Notes under the pieces: generated by a model | What the model saw: the letters and a program-made list of their open reading frames with translations, nothing else | Told to the model about the DNA's origin: nothing | Database searches by the model: none | Made by a program: the position numbers and the translations under genes | NCBI RefSeq assembly: GCF_010119935.1 | Contig: NZ_CP048209.1 | Coordinates: 3,537,001 to 3,601,000, forward strand | DNA: 64,000 nucleotides | Origin: Paenibacillus lycopersici | GTDB taxonomy: Bacteria; Bacillota; Bacilli; Paenibacillales; Paenibacillaceae | Direction of reading: 5' to 3' | Part shown: positions 34,156 through 43,560 of the stretch, in pieces | Layout of the letters: the number at the start of each line of letters is the position of its first letter | Numbering within the stretch: the first letter of the stretch is position 1

Positions 34156-35235
34156 ATGAGAAAATTGAAGGTTGGACTGGTTGGACTCGGAGAAGTGGCC
34201 CAAATCACGCATTTGCCGATTTTGGAAAATTTGGCGGACCGCTATGAAATCGCGGCGCTTTGCGATATTTCGCCGACACTGCTGCAGGTGCTGGGCGAGA
34301 AGTACCGGGTGACGAATTTGTACACGGATTATAAGGAGCTTGCGGCGCAGGCGGATCTCGATGCCGTGTTCGTGCTGAACAGCGACGAATACCACGCCGA
34401 TTCCGCGATTCAGGCGCTCAAGAACGGGAAGCATGTCCTGATCGAGAAGCCGATGACGCTCAATCGCGCCGACGCCGACGCAATGATCCGGGCGCGCGAC
34501 GAGGCGGGCGTGCAAGTGATGGTCGGCTACATGCGCCGCTATGCGCCTGCATTCACGGAAGCGCTGGAGGAAATCAAGACGCTCGGCCCGATCCAATACG
34601 CGAAGATCCGCGACATCATCGGCCCGAACCGCAAAATCATCGACCAATCGAGCACGGTGTACCGCTTCGGCGATATCCCCGGCGACAAGATGGATGAGCG
34701 CTGGACGCGCCGTTCGGCGATGATCAAGGAGGCAATCGGCGACGTGCCGCAGGATATCTATAACGCGTACGGGCTGCTGGCCGGCTTGAACAGCCATGAC
34801 CTGTCCGCGATGCGCGAGCTGCTCGGCATGCCGAAACGCGTCGTCTCGGCGACGCAGTGGAACGGCGGCGGCTACATTACGGCCACCCTCGAATTCGACG
34901 GCTATTTCGCCACCTTCGAGACGGGCGTGGACGAGCAGTGCCGTTTCGACGCCTCGATCGAAGTGTTCGGCAAATACAAGCAGCTGAACGTGAAGTACGA
35001 CACGCCATACATCCGTCATCTGCCGACGACGCTGGAAGTGAAGGAAACGGTCGGCGAAGCGTATCATGAGTACGTCAAGCGCCCGACGCTGAAGGATCCG
35101 TATACGGTCGAGCTCGAGACGTTCTATGACGTCGTAACGAAGGGGATCGCGCCGAAGACGACGCCGGAAGACTACAAGCAGGATCTCGAATTGTTCAAAA
35201 TGATCGCGGACGCGCTGCTGGCCAACGAGCAATAA
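34156..35235 (+). CDS. Gfo/Idh/MocA oxidoreductase (first copy)
   Basis: A 359-residue NAD(P)-dependent sugar oxidoreductase. The Rossmann N-domain begins VGLVGLGEVAQITHLPIL, the consensus EKPMTLNRADAD marks the catalytic Lys, and the C-terminal beta-sheet domain follows. It is the first of four family members in this cluster (34156, 42499, 45710, 46696). Such sets are typical of inositol, scyllo-inositol or 3-keto-glycoside pathways. The exact substrate cannot be read from sequence. Confidence 0.88.
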   Translation: MRKLKVGLVGLGEVAQITHLPILENLADRYEIAALCDISPTLLQVLGEKYRVTNLYTDYKELAAQADLDAVFVLNSDEYHADSAIQALKNGKHVLIEKPMTLNRADADAMIRARDEAGVQVMVGYMRRYAPAFTEALEEIKTLGPIQYAKIRDIIGPNRKIIDQSSTVYRFGDIPGDKMDERWTRRSAMIKEAIGDVPQDIYNAYGLLAGLNSHDLSAMRELLGMPKRVVSATQWNGGGYITATLEFDGYFATFETGVDEQCRFDASIEVFGKYKQLNVKYDTPYIRHLPTTLEVKETVGEAYHEYVKRPTLKDPYTVELETFYDVVTKGIAPKTTPEDYKQDLELFKMIADALLANEQ

Positions 35236-35268
35236 CCAGGCCGTACGCGCAGGAAAGGAGAGTGCCGC

Positions 35269-37365
35269 ATGGCTCATTCGAATCCGGCTCCCGTCCGGCA
35301 ATGGACGCGGGGCGACGTTACGCTGACGTTCGACGAGAACGACGGCCGGCTCCGGTCCGTCCAAGCCTCGGGCAGGGGCGTATGGCGGGGGGACTTGACC
35401 CTCGATATCGGCTGCGACGGCCGATACGGGACGGGACGCCTTGCCTGGCGCAGCTTCGAAGGCGCCAACACGTGGGAGCTTCCGCGCGTCATTCCGGGCG
35501 AAGGCCCGGAAGCGCCGTGGACGTTCGCCGGCTGGGAAGAGACGGAGGAGCTGCTGACCGCCAGGTTCCGCCGCGGCGGACTGGCGCTGGCCGTCCGGTA
35601 CGGCGCGATCGGCGCGAACGCGGTCATCGAAGCGGAGTTCGAGAACGCGGGCACGGCTTCCTTGCACGTGAACGGCGTCGCTTTCATGGCAAGCCAGCCG
35701 ATCGGACCGGAAGGGACGGCATTCGATTTTCCGGGCAACGTGCCTTACCGGATGTTCGAAGCCGCAAGCCTGGCCGACCGGGCGCCGGTCGAGACCGGGC
35801 TCGTCAATCCCGTCATCCGCTTGAACAGCGGCGGCGAGCGGACCAACCTCATATTCGTGGACGAAGAAGAGAAGTGGGGAACCGGCGTCTACCGGGACGG
35901 CGAACGGCTGCGGCTCGTCAATCTCGCGGCCGTCGAAGCGAATCTGTTGCCGGGCGGGAAGCTGACATGCGGCATGCTGTACGTGCAGGCGATCGGAGAC
36001 GGAGATCCGTTCGCGCCGATCCGCGAGCTCTATGCCGGCCGAGGCTGGACGCCGCCGGCGGACGGCCATCGGGACGGCGTGCTCTACTCGTGCCACCCGC
36101 ACGGCACGATGGACGCGGATTTCCCGATCCGCCGCGACATGGCGGCATTCGCCGGGGAGCTGCCGGCGCTGCGCGACATGGGCATCGACCATGTCTGGGT
36201 GCTGCCGATCTTCGAGCATCTGGATCGCGGCGTCTATCATCCGACCGATCAGCGCATCGTGGATCCGCGTTACGGCAGCGACGAGGACGTCGCCCTGTTC
36301 AGCCGCAGGCTGCATGACCTCGGCATGACGCTGCTGTTCGATTATGTGCCGCACGGTCCCGAGCTCGAGGATCCGCTCGGCCGCGAATATCGCCGATGGG
36401 CTTCCGTCGGCAGGGACGGCGAACCTCAGATCGAATGGAACTGCTTGAGCTTCGACATGACGAATCCGGAATATTTGACCTACACGAGAGAGCTCGTCAA
36501 AGAACATGTCGCGCGCTTCGGCGTCGACGGCGCGCGCATCGACTGCGCGATGGGCGGGCTGACGAATTGGCGGCCTTACGGCGGCAACCGCCCGAGCAGC
36601 TCGAATCTGAAGGGCGGCATCCTGATCAGCAAGGCGATCCGCGACGGCTTCGTCGAGGCCGGCAAGAAGCCGCTGTCGACGCCGGAGAACTTTAATCCGG
36701 TTCCGGCCTACGCGCCGTACACCGACGTCTTCTATGACATGGCGCTGTTCCGGGCGCTCTATGAAATGGAAGAGGAACGGCTCGCCCCGGCGGACTTTGC
36801 CCGCGAGCTCACGCGCTGGCTGGAGGCGGAGCTGCTCAGCACCGTTCCCGGCTACGTCAAGCTCCGGTTTCTCGGCAATCACGATACCGTTACGTGGGTA
36901 TGGAACAAGTCGCGCGCGACGGCATGGTACGGCGAAGCCCGAGCGAAGGCGCTCTGGGTGCTGCTCAGCTGCATCGACGGCATGCCGATGCTGTACCAAG
37001 GCGACGAGGACGCGTCCATCTATCTTCAAGATGGCCCAGATCTGCGGGCGTTCTTCAAGGAGTTGTTCGCGATGCGGCGCCAGTGCTTCGATGCCGACTT
37101 CCAGACGGAATACGTGTACACCGGTACGCCGGTTATCGCGTTCTGGAGAAGGAAGGAAAAGGAAAATCGTTTCGTCGCGGTGAATTTGTCTAGTGAACCG
37201 GCAACGTTCGCGCTGCCGAAATCCATGAACGGCGCCTCGCTCGCATACGGAGCCGCCGATACTCACGACAATCAGACGAACGGCGATCAGGCGAACGATA
37301 ATCAGACGAACGGCTACCAGGTGACGCTTGGCGCATACGGAAGCGCCGTATGGACGGCAGGCTAA
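35269..37365 (+). CDS. Intracellular GH13-family alpha-glucosidase/amylase-like enzyme
   Basis: A 698-residue protein with an N-terminal beta-rich domain (about 1-255) and a GH13 barrel. The active-site residues are intact: nucleophile Asp425 (GARIDCAMG), acid Glu473 (STPENFNP) and Asp539 (FLGNHDTV); region I is FDYVPHGPE, where Asn is replaced by Pro relative to the usual DxxxNH. There is no signal peptide, so it acts in the cytosol on imported oligosaccharide. The C-terminus ends in a small Asn/Asp/Gln/Thr/Gly repeat (two DNQTNG copies). GGAAAGGAGAG precedes the ATG. Confidence 0.85.
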   Translation: MAHSNPAPVRQWTRGDVTLTFDENDGRLRSVQASGRGVWRGDLTLDIGCDGRYGTGRLAWRSFEGANTWELPRVIPGEGPEAPWTFAGWEETEELLTARFRRGGLALAVRYGAIGANAVIEAEFENAGTASLHVNGVAFMASQPIGPEGTAFDFPGNVPYRMFEAASLADRAPVETGLVNPVIRLNSGGERTNLIFVDEEEKWGTGVYRDGERLRLVNLAAVEANLLPGGKLTCGMLYVQAIGDGDPFAPIRELYAGRGWTPPADGHRDGVLYSCHPHGTMDADFPIRRDMAAFAGELPALRDMGIDHVWVLPIFEHLDRGVYHPTDQRIVDPRYGSDEDVALFSRRLHDLGMTLLFDYVPHGPELEDPLGREYRRWASVGRDGEPQIEWNCLSFDMTNPEYLTYTRELVKEHVARFGVDGARIDCAMGGLTNWRPYGGNRPSSSNLKGGILISKAIRDGFVEAGKKPLSTPENFNPVPAYAPYTDVFYDMALFRALYEMEEERLAPADFARELTRWLEAELLSTVPGYVKLRFLGNHDTVTWVWNKSRATAWYGEARAKALWVLLSCIDGMPMLYQGDEDASIYLQDGPDLRAFFKELFAMRRQCFDADFQTEYVYTGTPVIAFWRRKEKENRFVAVNLSSEPATFALPKSMNGASLAYGAADTHDNQTNGDQANDNQTNGYQVTLGAYGSAVWTAG

Positions 37366-37399
37366 GCAAGAAGCCGAGTAACGGAAGGAGGGGCTGAAG

Positions 37400-38560
37400 G
37401 TGGAGCACTACGATGTCATCGTCATCGGCGCGGGCGCGATGGGCATGTCCGCCGGCTATCACGCGGCCGCATCGGGACGCAGCGCGCTTATGATCGACGC
37501 GTTCGATCCGCCTCACGCGCAAGGCACCCATCACGGCGAAACCCGGATTATCCGCCATGCGTACGGGGAAGGACGCGAATACACGCCGATGGCGCTGCGC
37601 GCGCAGGCGCTGTGGGCCGAGCTGGAGCGGGAGACCGGGCGCGAGCTGTTTCTTAAGACCGGCTTCCTGCAAGCCGGCGAGCCGAACTCCAGGATGCTCG
37701 GCGAGATGATCGTCAGCGCGAGGGAGAACGGGCTGCCCGCAGAGTTGCTGGACGGCGCCCAAATGCGCAAGCGCTGGCCGGGGCTGACGCTGCCCGAATC
37801 GTTCGCCGGCTGCTACGAAGCGGACAGCGGCGTCCTGCTCAGCGAAGCCTGCGTGCAAGCTTACCGGGACGCGGCGGTCGCGCGCGGGGCAGCGATGCTG
37901 GCCGATACGCCGGTCGTTGCCGTCCGTCCGGACGCGGGCGGCGCGGACGTCGTCACGGCGCAAGGCACGTTCCGCGCGAAGTCGCTCGTCGTGACGGCGG
38001 GCAAATTCGCCGGACCGATGCTGGCGAAGCTCGGCTTGAAGCGGATGCCGCTCGCGCCGATTCGCAAGACGGTGGAATGGTTCCGGCCGGCGACGGCCGA
38101 CTATGCGCCGGACCGCTTTCCCGCGTTCTTGTTCGATCTGCCCGAAGGCATCTACTTCGGCTTCCCGGACATCGGCGGCGAAGGCGTGAAGGCGGGACGG
38201 CATGACGGAGGCTTCCGTCCGATGCCGGAGGACGGCGTTCTGCCTGCGCACGGCGCGTTCGCGGACGACGGCGCGGATTGCGCCGCGTACGTGCGGCGTT
38301 ATATGCCGGGCGTCGTACCCGATATCATTAGAGGCAGCGCCTGCACGTATACGATGACGCCGGACGAGCACTTCATTCTCGACCGCCATCCGGACTATCC
38401 CCATGTCGCCATCGGCGCCGGGTTTTCCGGACACGGGTTCAAGTTCGCCAGCGCCATCGGCGAAATCCTGGCTGCTTTGGCCGCGGGCGAAGAGCCGGGC
38501 TTCGATCTATCGTTGTTTGCGCTTCGGCGCTTCAACCAGCTTACTACGCGGGAAGGATGA
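37400..38560 (+). CDS. Monomeric sarcosine oxidase / SolA-like flavoprotein
   Basis: A 386-residue FAD-dependent amine oxidase of the MSOX/N-methyltryptophan oxidase family. The ADP-binding motif is DVIVIGAGAMGMSAGYHAA at residue 4. Cys315 (GSACTYTMTPDE) sits where MSOX carries its covalent flavin. The family oxidises secondary amines, giving formaldehyde or an aldehyde plus peroxide. The start is GTG 37400, after GGAGGGG. An N-alkyl amine oxidase among sugar genes suggests an aminosugar or N-alkylated substrate, together with NagA downstream. Confidence 0.88.
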   Translation: MEHYDVIVIGAGAMGMSAGYHAAASGRSALMIDAFDPPHAQGTHHGETRIIRHAYGEGREYTPMALRAQALWAELERETGRELFLKTGFLQAGEPNSRMLGEMIVSARENGLPAELLDGAQMRKRWPGLTLPESFAGCYEADSGVLLSEACVQAYRDAAVARGAAMLADTPVVAVRPDAGGADVVTAQGTFRAKSLVVTAGKFAGPMLAKLGLKRMPLAPIRKTVEWFRPATADYAPDRFPAFLFDLPEGIYFGFPDIGGEGVKAGRHDGGFRPMPEDGVLPAHGAFADDGADCAAYVRRYMPGVVPDIIRGSACTYTMTPDEHFILDRHPDYPHVAIGAGFSGHGFKFASAIGEILAALAAGEEPGFDLSLFALRRFNQLTTREG

Positions 38561-38566
38561 ACCACT

Positions 38567-40720
38567 ATGGAACGCGGCATTTATTTCGACGCCTGGTATC
38601 GGGACGAGCATTGCTTCCACCCGAGCTTGCCGATGCGCAGGACGCAAATGGTCGAAGATCTCAAGGATTACGAGGCGACGATGCTCGTCTGGTCCGCGCT
38701 CGGCGGCGGCAGCCTCTCCCTCTCCTATTTGGAAGAGGAGGCGTACGGCGAAGTGCCGCAGCGGCTGCGCGTATACGGGTATATGAACGACCGGGAATTC
38801 ATCCGCGAATGCGACAAGCACGGCATCAAGGTATTCGGCGTCGTATTCGAGGTGCAGGGCTGGGAGTTTCCCGCCGAGATCAGCGAGGACGAGACGAAGC
38901 TGCTCGGTTTGAATATTCTGCGCGGCGAGGGCAAGAAGACATGGTACGGCTTACGCGAGTTCAGTCAGGACAAGTATCCGAAGCTGTTCAAGAAGACGTT
39001 CCGCGATTATTTCCCGGACGGTCTCTACAACAGCGAAGGCGAGCCGGTGACCGATCTGTGGGAGGAATGCGCCGCGCGCAAGTGGGACGGCACGGCCGTT
39101 CACGCTTCATGGGTCGAGGTCATGGGGAACGAGCAAATCTGCTATCAAATGTGCCGCAACAATCCGGTGTGGCGCGCGTACCTCAAGAAAATCATCGAAA
39201 TCCAGATCGACGCCGGCGTTCACGGCGTTCATCTCGACGAGTGCGAGCTGCCGATCACGGCGATTAATTACGGCGGCTGCTTCTGCAAGGATTGCATGAA
39301 GCCGTTCAGCGCTTATTTGAAAGAACGCCGGCAGCTGGGTCTGCTGCCCGCCCAATTCGCGGACACCGACTTCGACGCGTTCCATTACGGGGAGTACTTG
39401 CAGGCGAACGGCATCGATTTTCCGGGTCCCAACCGGGGAACGGTTCCGCTGTTCAACGAGTATTTCCGCTTCCAGATGAAAATCATGACGGGCTATTTCA
39501 AAGAGCTTACCGATCACATTCGCGCCTACGGCCGATCGAAAGGCCGGGACGTGCTCGTGTCGGGCAACTTCTTCCACGTCATGCACCAATACATGCCGCT
39601 GCAGCCGGAAGTCGACATGATCGCGACCGAGATGCGCAATACGCTCTATCGTCAAGCATACTGGTACCGGTATGCGAACGGCTTCGCCGGGGGCAAGCCG
39701 ATGACGGTCGTCGAGAACCCGTACGGCGGCATCGTTCCCGAGTTGCTCGAGAACCTGAAGGCCGGCCGCATGGCGGAGCAATTCCAGCTCATGCTGCTGG
39801 AGGCGACGACGTTCGGCTGCAACCTGTCGATTCCGTACGGCGGATGGATGGGCAACACGATCCGCGACGCGTTCTACGCGCCGAAAGAGCCGACGATGGC
39901 CGTCCAACGGTTCCTGAAGAACTACGACCATCTCATCTCGAACGTGTCCGGCGCGGAGATCGCCGTCAACTACAGCTACCCGAGTTACTGGCACCGCGAG
40001 AACGACGCGGTCGGCGACGACGGCGACCAGGCGACGATGCTCTCGTCGACGGTCAACAAGGACGTCGTCATGCCGTTCTGGGACATTATCCGGCAGATGA
40101 GCAAGCAGCATATTCCGTTCGACGTGGTCATCTCCGACGACGGCGAGCTGTTCCGGGACGAATTCACGCCGGAGCGCCTCTCCGCGTACAAAGTGCTCGT
40201 CCTGCCCGATAACGACATCATGACGGCAAGGCAGCTGACGACGGTGCTGGCTTACTTGGACGCTGGCGGCAGCGTCGTCGTGTATGGCCGTTTGGCGGAC
40301 GCCGCGGACGAGGAAGCGCGCGAGCTGGCAGCCAAGGTGCTGGCGCATCCGGGTACCGCACGCAGCGAGGAAGCGGACAAGCTGTACGGCTTCGTATCCG
40401 CGATCAAGGACGCCTTGCCGGATGCCAGGTTCCAGATCGAGGTGGAGGGAGCGGCGGATATCGGGCTTCACCCGCACGCGCTGCCAAACGGCGACGTTGC
40501 CGTTCATCTCGTGAACTATCGGTTCGATCAAGAACAGGACCGGGTCGTTCCGGCGCCGGCCGCGTTTCGGATGCGCATGCCGCGCCGCGTGAAGGGCCTG
40601 GCGGTTCACACGCTGAACGCCGAATCCGTGCAAGCGGAATGGAACTGCCAGGATGGCTATTTGACCGTCCATCTTCCGGCCTTGCCGTTGTACGCGCTCG
40701 TCGCGTGCTCGGTAGAGTAA
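38567..40720 (+). CDS. Unclassified TIM-barrel glycoside-hydrolase-like protein
   Basis: A 717-residue cytosolic protein (no signal peptide). The N-terminal 400 residues look like a (beta/alpha)8 hydrolase: MERGIYFDAWYRDEHCF at the start, GVHLDECELP with Asp224/Glu225 and TVVENPYGG with Glu383 are candidate catalytic acids. A CxxC pair (CFCKDC) sits between them. A GH42-like glutamine-amidotransferase-fold domain follows (about 500-600: YKVLVLPDNDIMT, LDAGGSVVVYG), then a small beta domain. I cannot place it in a known GH family. It starts 6 bases after the flavoenzyme, clearly in the same operon. Confidence 0.75.
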   Translation: MERGIYFDAWYRDEHCFHPSLPMRRTQMVEDLKDYEATMLVWSALGGGSLSLSYLEEEAYGEVPQRLRVYGYMNDREFIRECDKHGIKVFGVVFEVQGWEFPAEISEDETKLLGLNILRGEGKKTWYGLREFSQDKYPKLFKKTFRDYFPDGLYNSEGEPVTDLWEECAARKWDGTAVHASWVEVMGNEQICYQMCRNNPVWRAYLKKIIEIQIDAGVHGVHLDECELPITAINYGGCFCKDCMKPFSAYLKERRQLGLLPAQFADTDFDAFHYGEYLQANGIDFPGPNRGTVPLFNEYFRFQMKIMTGYFKELTDHIRAYGRSKGRDVLVSGNFFHVMHQYMPLQPEVDMIATEMRNTLYRQAYWYRYANGFAGGKPMTVVENPYGGIVPELLENLKAGRMAEQFQLMLLEATTFGCNLSIPYGGWMGNTIRDAFYAPKEPTMAVQRFLKNYDHLISNVSGAEIAVNYSYPSYWHRENDAVGDDGDQATMLSSTVNKDVVMPFWDIIRQMSKQHIPFDVVISDDGELFRDEFTPERLSAYKVLVLPDNDIMTARQLTTVLAYLDAGGSVVVYGRLADAADEEARELAAKVLAHPGTARSEEADKLYGFVSAIKDALPDARFQIEVEGAADIGLHPHALPNGDVAVHLVNYRFDQEQDRVVPAPAAFRMRMPRRVKGLAVHTLNAESVQAEWNCQDGYLTVHLPALPLYALVACSVE

Positions 40721-40760
40721 GCCGCCGAAGGTGAAATCGCGGAAGAAGGAGTTGCGGGAA

Positions 40761-41306
40761 ATGAGCATGACCATAACCAGGGAAGAAGCGCGGGCCTTTA
40801 CGATCCGCATGCTGGCACAAGCCGGCACCGTGCTGACCGAAGAGGAGCAAGCGGCCGTCGAAGTGGCCGATATGGGGCTTGGCGAGCTTGCCCGTAGCGG
40901 GCTGCAGCTGATCACGTATGTCAATAACGAACGGTACTGCGCCAAGGATCTGGTGCTCCTCCCGGGCCAGACCTGTCCGGAGCATCGGCATCCGCCGCTG
41001 TCCGCGGCCAATCCCGGCAAGATGGAGACATTCCGCTGCCGCTCGGGCGTCGTGTATTTGTACGTGGAGGGCGAGGAGACGTTACGCCGCCAAGCCCGGC
41101 CTCCGGCCGGAAGCGAGCCGTATTACACGGCGTTTCATGAGGTCGAGCTCCGCCCGGGACAGCAGTATACGATAGCGCCGAATACGCTTCACTGGTTCCA
41201 GGCCGGCGCGGAGGGGGCGGTCGTCTCGGAGTTCTCGAGCGCAAGCCATGACGAGTCGGACGTGTTCACCGATCCGCGCATTCGCCGCTTGCCGGACCGC
41301 GGGTAG
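40761..41306 (+). CDS. D-lyxose isomerase-like cupin
   Basis: A 181-residue cupin of the D-lyxose/D-mannose isomerase family, which interconverts aldose and ketose (lyxose/xylulose, mannose/fructose). Metal ligands are expected at PEHRHPP (two His), KMETFRC (Glu) and NTLHWFQ (His). AAGGAG (40746-40751) at 9 bases supports ATG 40761 rather than an upstream in-frame ATG. It closes the operon begun near 30.1 kb. Together with RbsD it suggests that a free pentose or hexose is the end product of the hydrolases. Confidence 0.82.
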   Translation: MSMTITREEARAFTIRMLAQAGTVLTEEEQAAVEVADMGLGELARSGLQLITYVNNERYCAKDLVLLPGQTCPEHRHPPLSAANPGKMETFRCRSGVVYLYVEGEETLRRQARPPAGSEPYYTAFHEVELRPGQQYTIAPNTLHWFQAGAEGAVVSEFSSASHDESDVFTDPRIRRLPDRG

Positions 41307-41381
41307 GCTTGGAGATTCGCCTGGCATTGCTGCATTGTTCGAGAGATGCGGCCGGAGAGGCTGCGAAAAGGGCGGGATAAG

Positions 41382-42401
41382 ATGAAGACGACCATCAAGG
41401 AAGTGGCCAAGGAAGCCGGCGTGTCGATATCCACCGTCTCGCGCGTGCTGAACGGGAGGGACAGGGTGAGCCGCCATACGATCAACCGCGTGCGGGAGGT
41501 GATCGAGAAGCTGCAGTTTCAGCCGGATTTCGTCGCGCGCACGATGATCATGAAACGCACGAGCACGATCGGACTCATCGTTCCTCAGCTATCGAACGAA
41601 TATTGGGCGTTGATGTCGGAAGTCATCCAGGACGAGCTGTGGGCGCGCGGATACACGACGCTCATCTGTTCGACGGACAACGAACCGGATAAAGAAAACG
41701 CTTACTTGAGAATGTGTTCCGAGCGCCGGATGGATGGCGTTATCTATTGCTCCTCCCCTCATTACGGACTGGCGGCCGGCGAGCAGATCGAGGCGCTCAA
41801 AACGGCCGGCATCCCGCTCGTCTCCCTTGACCCGAATATCGCGGGCGTGAGCTGCGTCATCGGCGATCATCTGCAAGGGACGTACATCGCGGTGGAGCAT
41901 CTCATCCGGCTCGGCTACGGACGAATCGCGTATATCGGGGGACCCGCCGTCTCGATCGAGCGGGAATTCGGTTACCGCAAGGCGCTGATGATGCACGGCT
42001 ATACGGTCGACGAAAGCTTGATCCGCGTGGTGCAGGGCCAATCGTTCGCGGACGGCTACGAAGGCTTGCAGTCGCTCCGCGCGAGCGGGATCGCCTTCGA
42101 TGCGTTGTTCTGCGGGAACGATCTTCTCGCGTTCGGGGCGATCAAGGCGATGGAGGAGGCGGGCATCCGCGTGCCGGAAGACGTCGCGGTCGTCGGGTAC
42201 GACGATATCTTCTCCGCACGCCTGTTCAAGCCGTCGCTCACGACGGTGAGGCAGCCGATTCAGGATATCGGCCAGGAACTCGTACAGCTGCTGCTCGCTT
42301 CGCTCGAGACGGAGCCGGAGCGCCGTACGGTGCGCAAGATCGTCATCCCGACGGAATTAATCGTCCGGGAGAGCTCGGGCAGCGGCCAAATGAAAGCATA
42401 A
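41382..42401 (+). CDS. LacI-family transcriptional repressor
   Basis: A 339-residue LacI/GalR regulator. The helix-turn-helix is TIKEVAKEAGVSISTVSRVL (residues 4-23), the hinge helix ends FVARTMIMKRT, and a periplasmic-binding-type effector domain follows (from STIGLIVPQLS). It sits centrally in the sugar cluster and is the likely binder of the AAACGTTT operators at 27552, 30905 and 42455. The last lies directly downstream of its own gene, before the next operon. Confidence 0.9.
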   Translation: MKTTIKEVAKEAGVSISTVSRVLNGRDRVSRHTINRVREVIEKLQFQPDFVARTMIMKRTSTIGLIVPQLSNEYWALMSEVIQDELWARGYTTLICSTDNEPDKENAYLRMCSERRMDGVIYCSSPHYGLAAGEQIEALKTAGIPLVSLDPNIAGVSCVIGDHLQGTYIAVEHLIRLGYGRIAYIGGPAVSIEREFGYRKALMMHGYTVDESLIRVVQGQSFADGYEGLQSLRASGIAFDALFCGNDLLAFGAIKAMEEAGIRVPEDVAVVGYDDIFSARLFKPSLTTVRQPIQDIGQELVQLLLASLETEPERRTVRKIVIPTELIVRESSGSGQMKA

Positions 42402-42454
42402 ACGACTGCCAATGCCGCTCCGCTGACAACGGAAGCGGTATTCTTCCCTGTACG

Positions 42455-42470
42455 TGCAAACGTTTCGACA
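42455..42470. promoter_or_regulatory. LacI-type operator before the second Gfo/Idh operon
   Basis: TGCAAACGTTTCGACA with the AAACGTTT core, 29 bases before the ATG at 42499, matching the operators at 27552 and 30905. Confidence 0.6.
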
Positions 42471-42498
42471 CGAAAGAATAGCCCGGGAGCGTGAAAAC

Positions 42499-43560
42499 AT
42501 GACAACCATTAAAGTCGGCGTCGTGGGAATCGGCGCCATCGCCCATATTTTTCATTTGCCCAACTACAAGAACCATCCACAGGTCGAGCTCGTGGCGGTC
42601 GCGGATCTCGATTACGAGCGCGCGCAGGAGGCGGCCAAGGAATGGGGCGCGGCCGCCTATCCGTCGGCGAAAGCGATGTTCGAAGGCGCGGGACTGGATG
42701 CCGTCAGCATCTGCACGTTCAACGCGAGCCATGCCGAGCTGGCCATCCAGGCGCTCGAAGCCGGCCTCGACGTGCTTGTGGAGAAGCCGATGACGGCGAC
42801 GGCAGAGGAGGCGGAACGGCTCGTGCAAGCAGCCGAGCGAACGGGCCGCGTGCTGATGGCCGGCATGAGCAGCCGCTACCGGTATGACGTCAGAGCGCTG
42901 AAGGGGATCGCGGAGTCGGGCGAGCTCGGCGACATTTATTTCGCGAAGGCGCGCATTATTCGCAGGCGGGGCGTGCCGAAGGGCTGGTTCACCTCGCGCA
43001 CGCTGTCCGGCGGCGGACCGATGATGGATATCGGCGTCCATGCGCTGGACGCGGCCTGGTGGCTGATGGGCATGCCGGAGCCGGATAACGTCCTTGGCAA
43101 GCTGTTTCGCCGCATCGCGCCGTATGAGACGAAGGTGAACGGGTTCTACGAAGCGCGGTCGGCCGATAACAAAGCCGAGGGCATCTATGACGTGGAGGAC
43201 TTCGGCACGGCATACATCACGTTCGCGAACGGCGCCGCGTTGACCGTCGAAGCGAGCTGGGCGGCGAACGGGGCGCAAGACGACGCGATGAAGATCGAGC
43301 TGTACGGCACCCAAGGGGGCGTCAGCCTCGACCCGCTGTTTCTCTTCAAAGAATCGAGCCTCGTGCCGGTCGAAAGCCGGCTGCAGGTCGAGAGCAACGA
43401 CTACTACAAAGAGGAAATCGACCATTTCGTTCAATGCGTCATCCGGCGGGAGCAGCCGGTATCGGATGTCCGCCAAGGGCTGACGGTCATGCGGATTCTG
43501 GACGCGATCCGGTTATCGTCCGAGACGAACGGCGCCGTGAAAACGGACGGCGGGCGATGA
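42499..43560 (+). CDS. Gfo/Idh/MocA oxidoreductase (second copy)
   Basis: A 353-residue NAD(P)-dependent oxidoreductase starting VGVVGIGAIAHIFHLPNY, with EKPMTATAEEAERL as catalytic-Lys motif and GGGPMMDIGVHALDAAWW in the active-site region. It heads the operon with ROK kinase and NagA under a LacI-type operator, and its stop overlaps the ROK start (ATGA). It likely oxidises or epimerises a sugar derivative by way of a keto intermediate. Confidence 0.88.
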   Translation: MTTIKVGVVGIGAIAHIFHLPNYKNHPQVELVAVADLDYERAQEAAKEWGAAAYPSAKAMFEGAGLDAVSICTFNASHAELAIQALEAGLDVLVEKPMTATAEEAERLVQAAERTGRVLMAGMSSRYRYDVRALKGIAESGELGDIYFAKARIIRRRGVPKGWFTSRTLSGGGPMMDIGVHALDAAWWLMGMPEPDNVLGKLFRRIAPYETKVNGFYEARSADNKAEGIYDVEDFGTAYITFANGAALTVEASWAANGAQDDAMKIELYGTQGGVSLDPLFLFKESSLVPVESRLQVESNDYYKEEIDHFVQCVIRREQPVSDVRQGLTVMRILDAIRLSSETNGAVKTDGGR

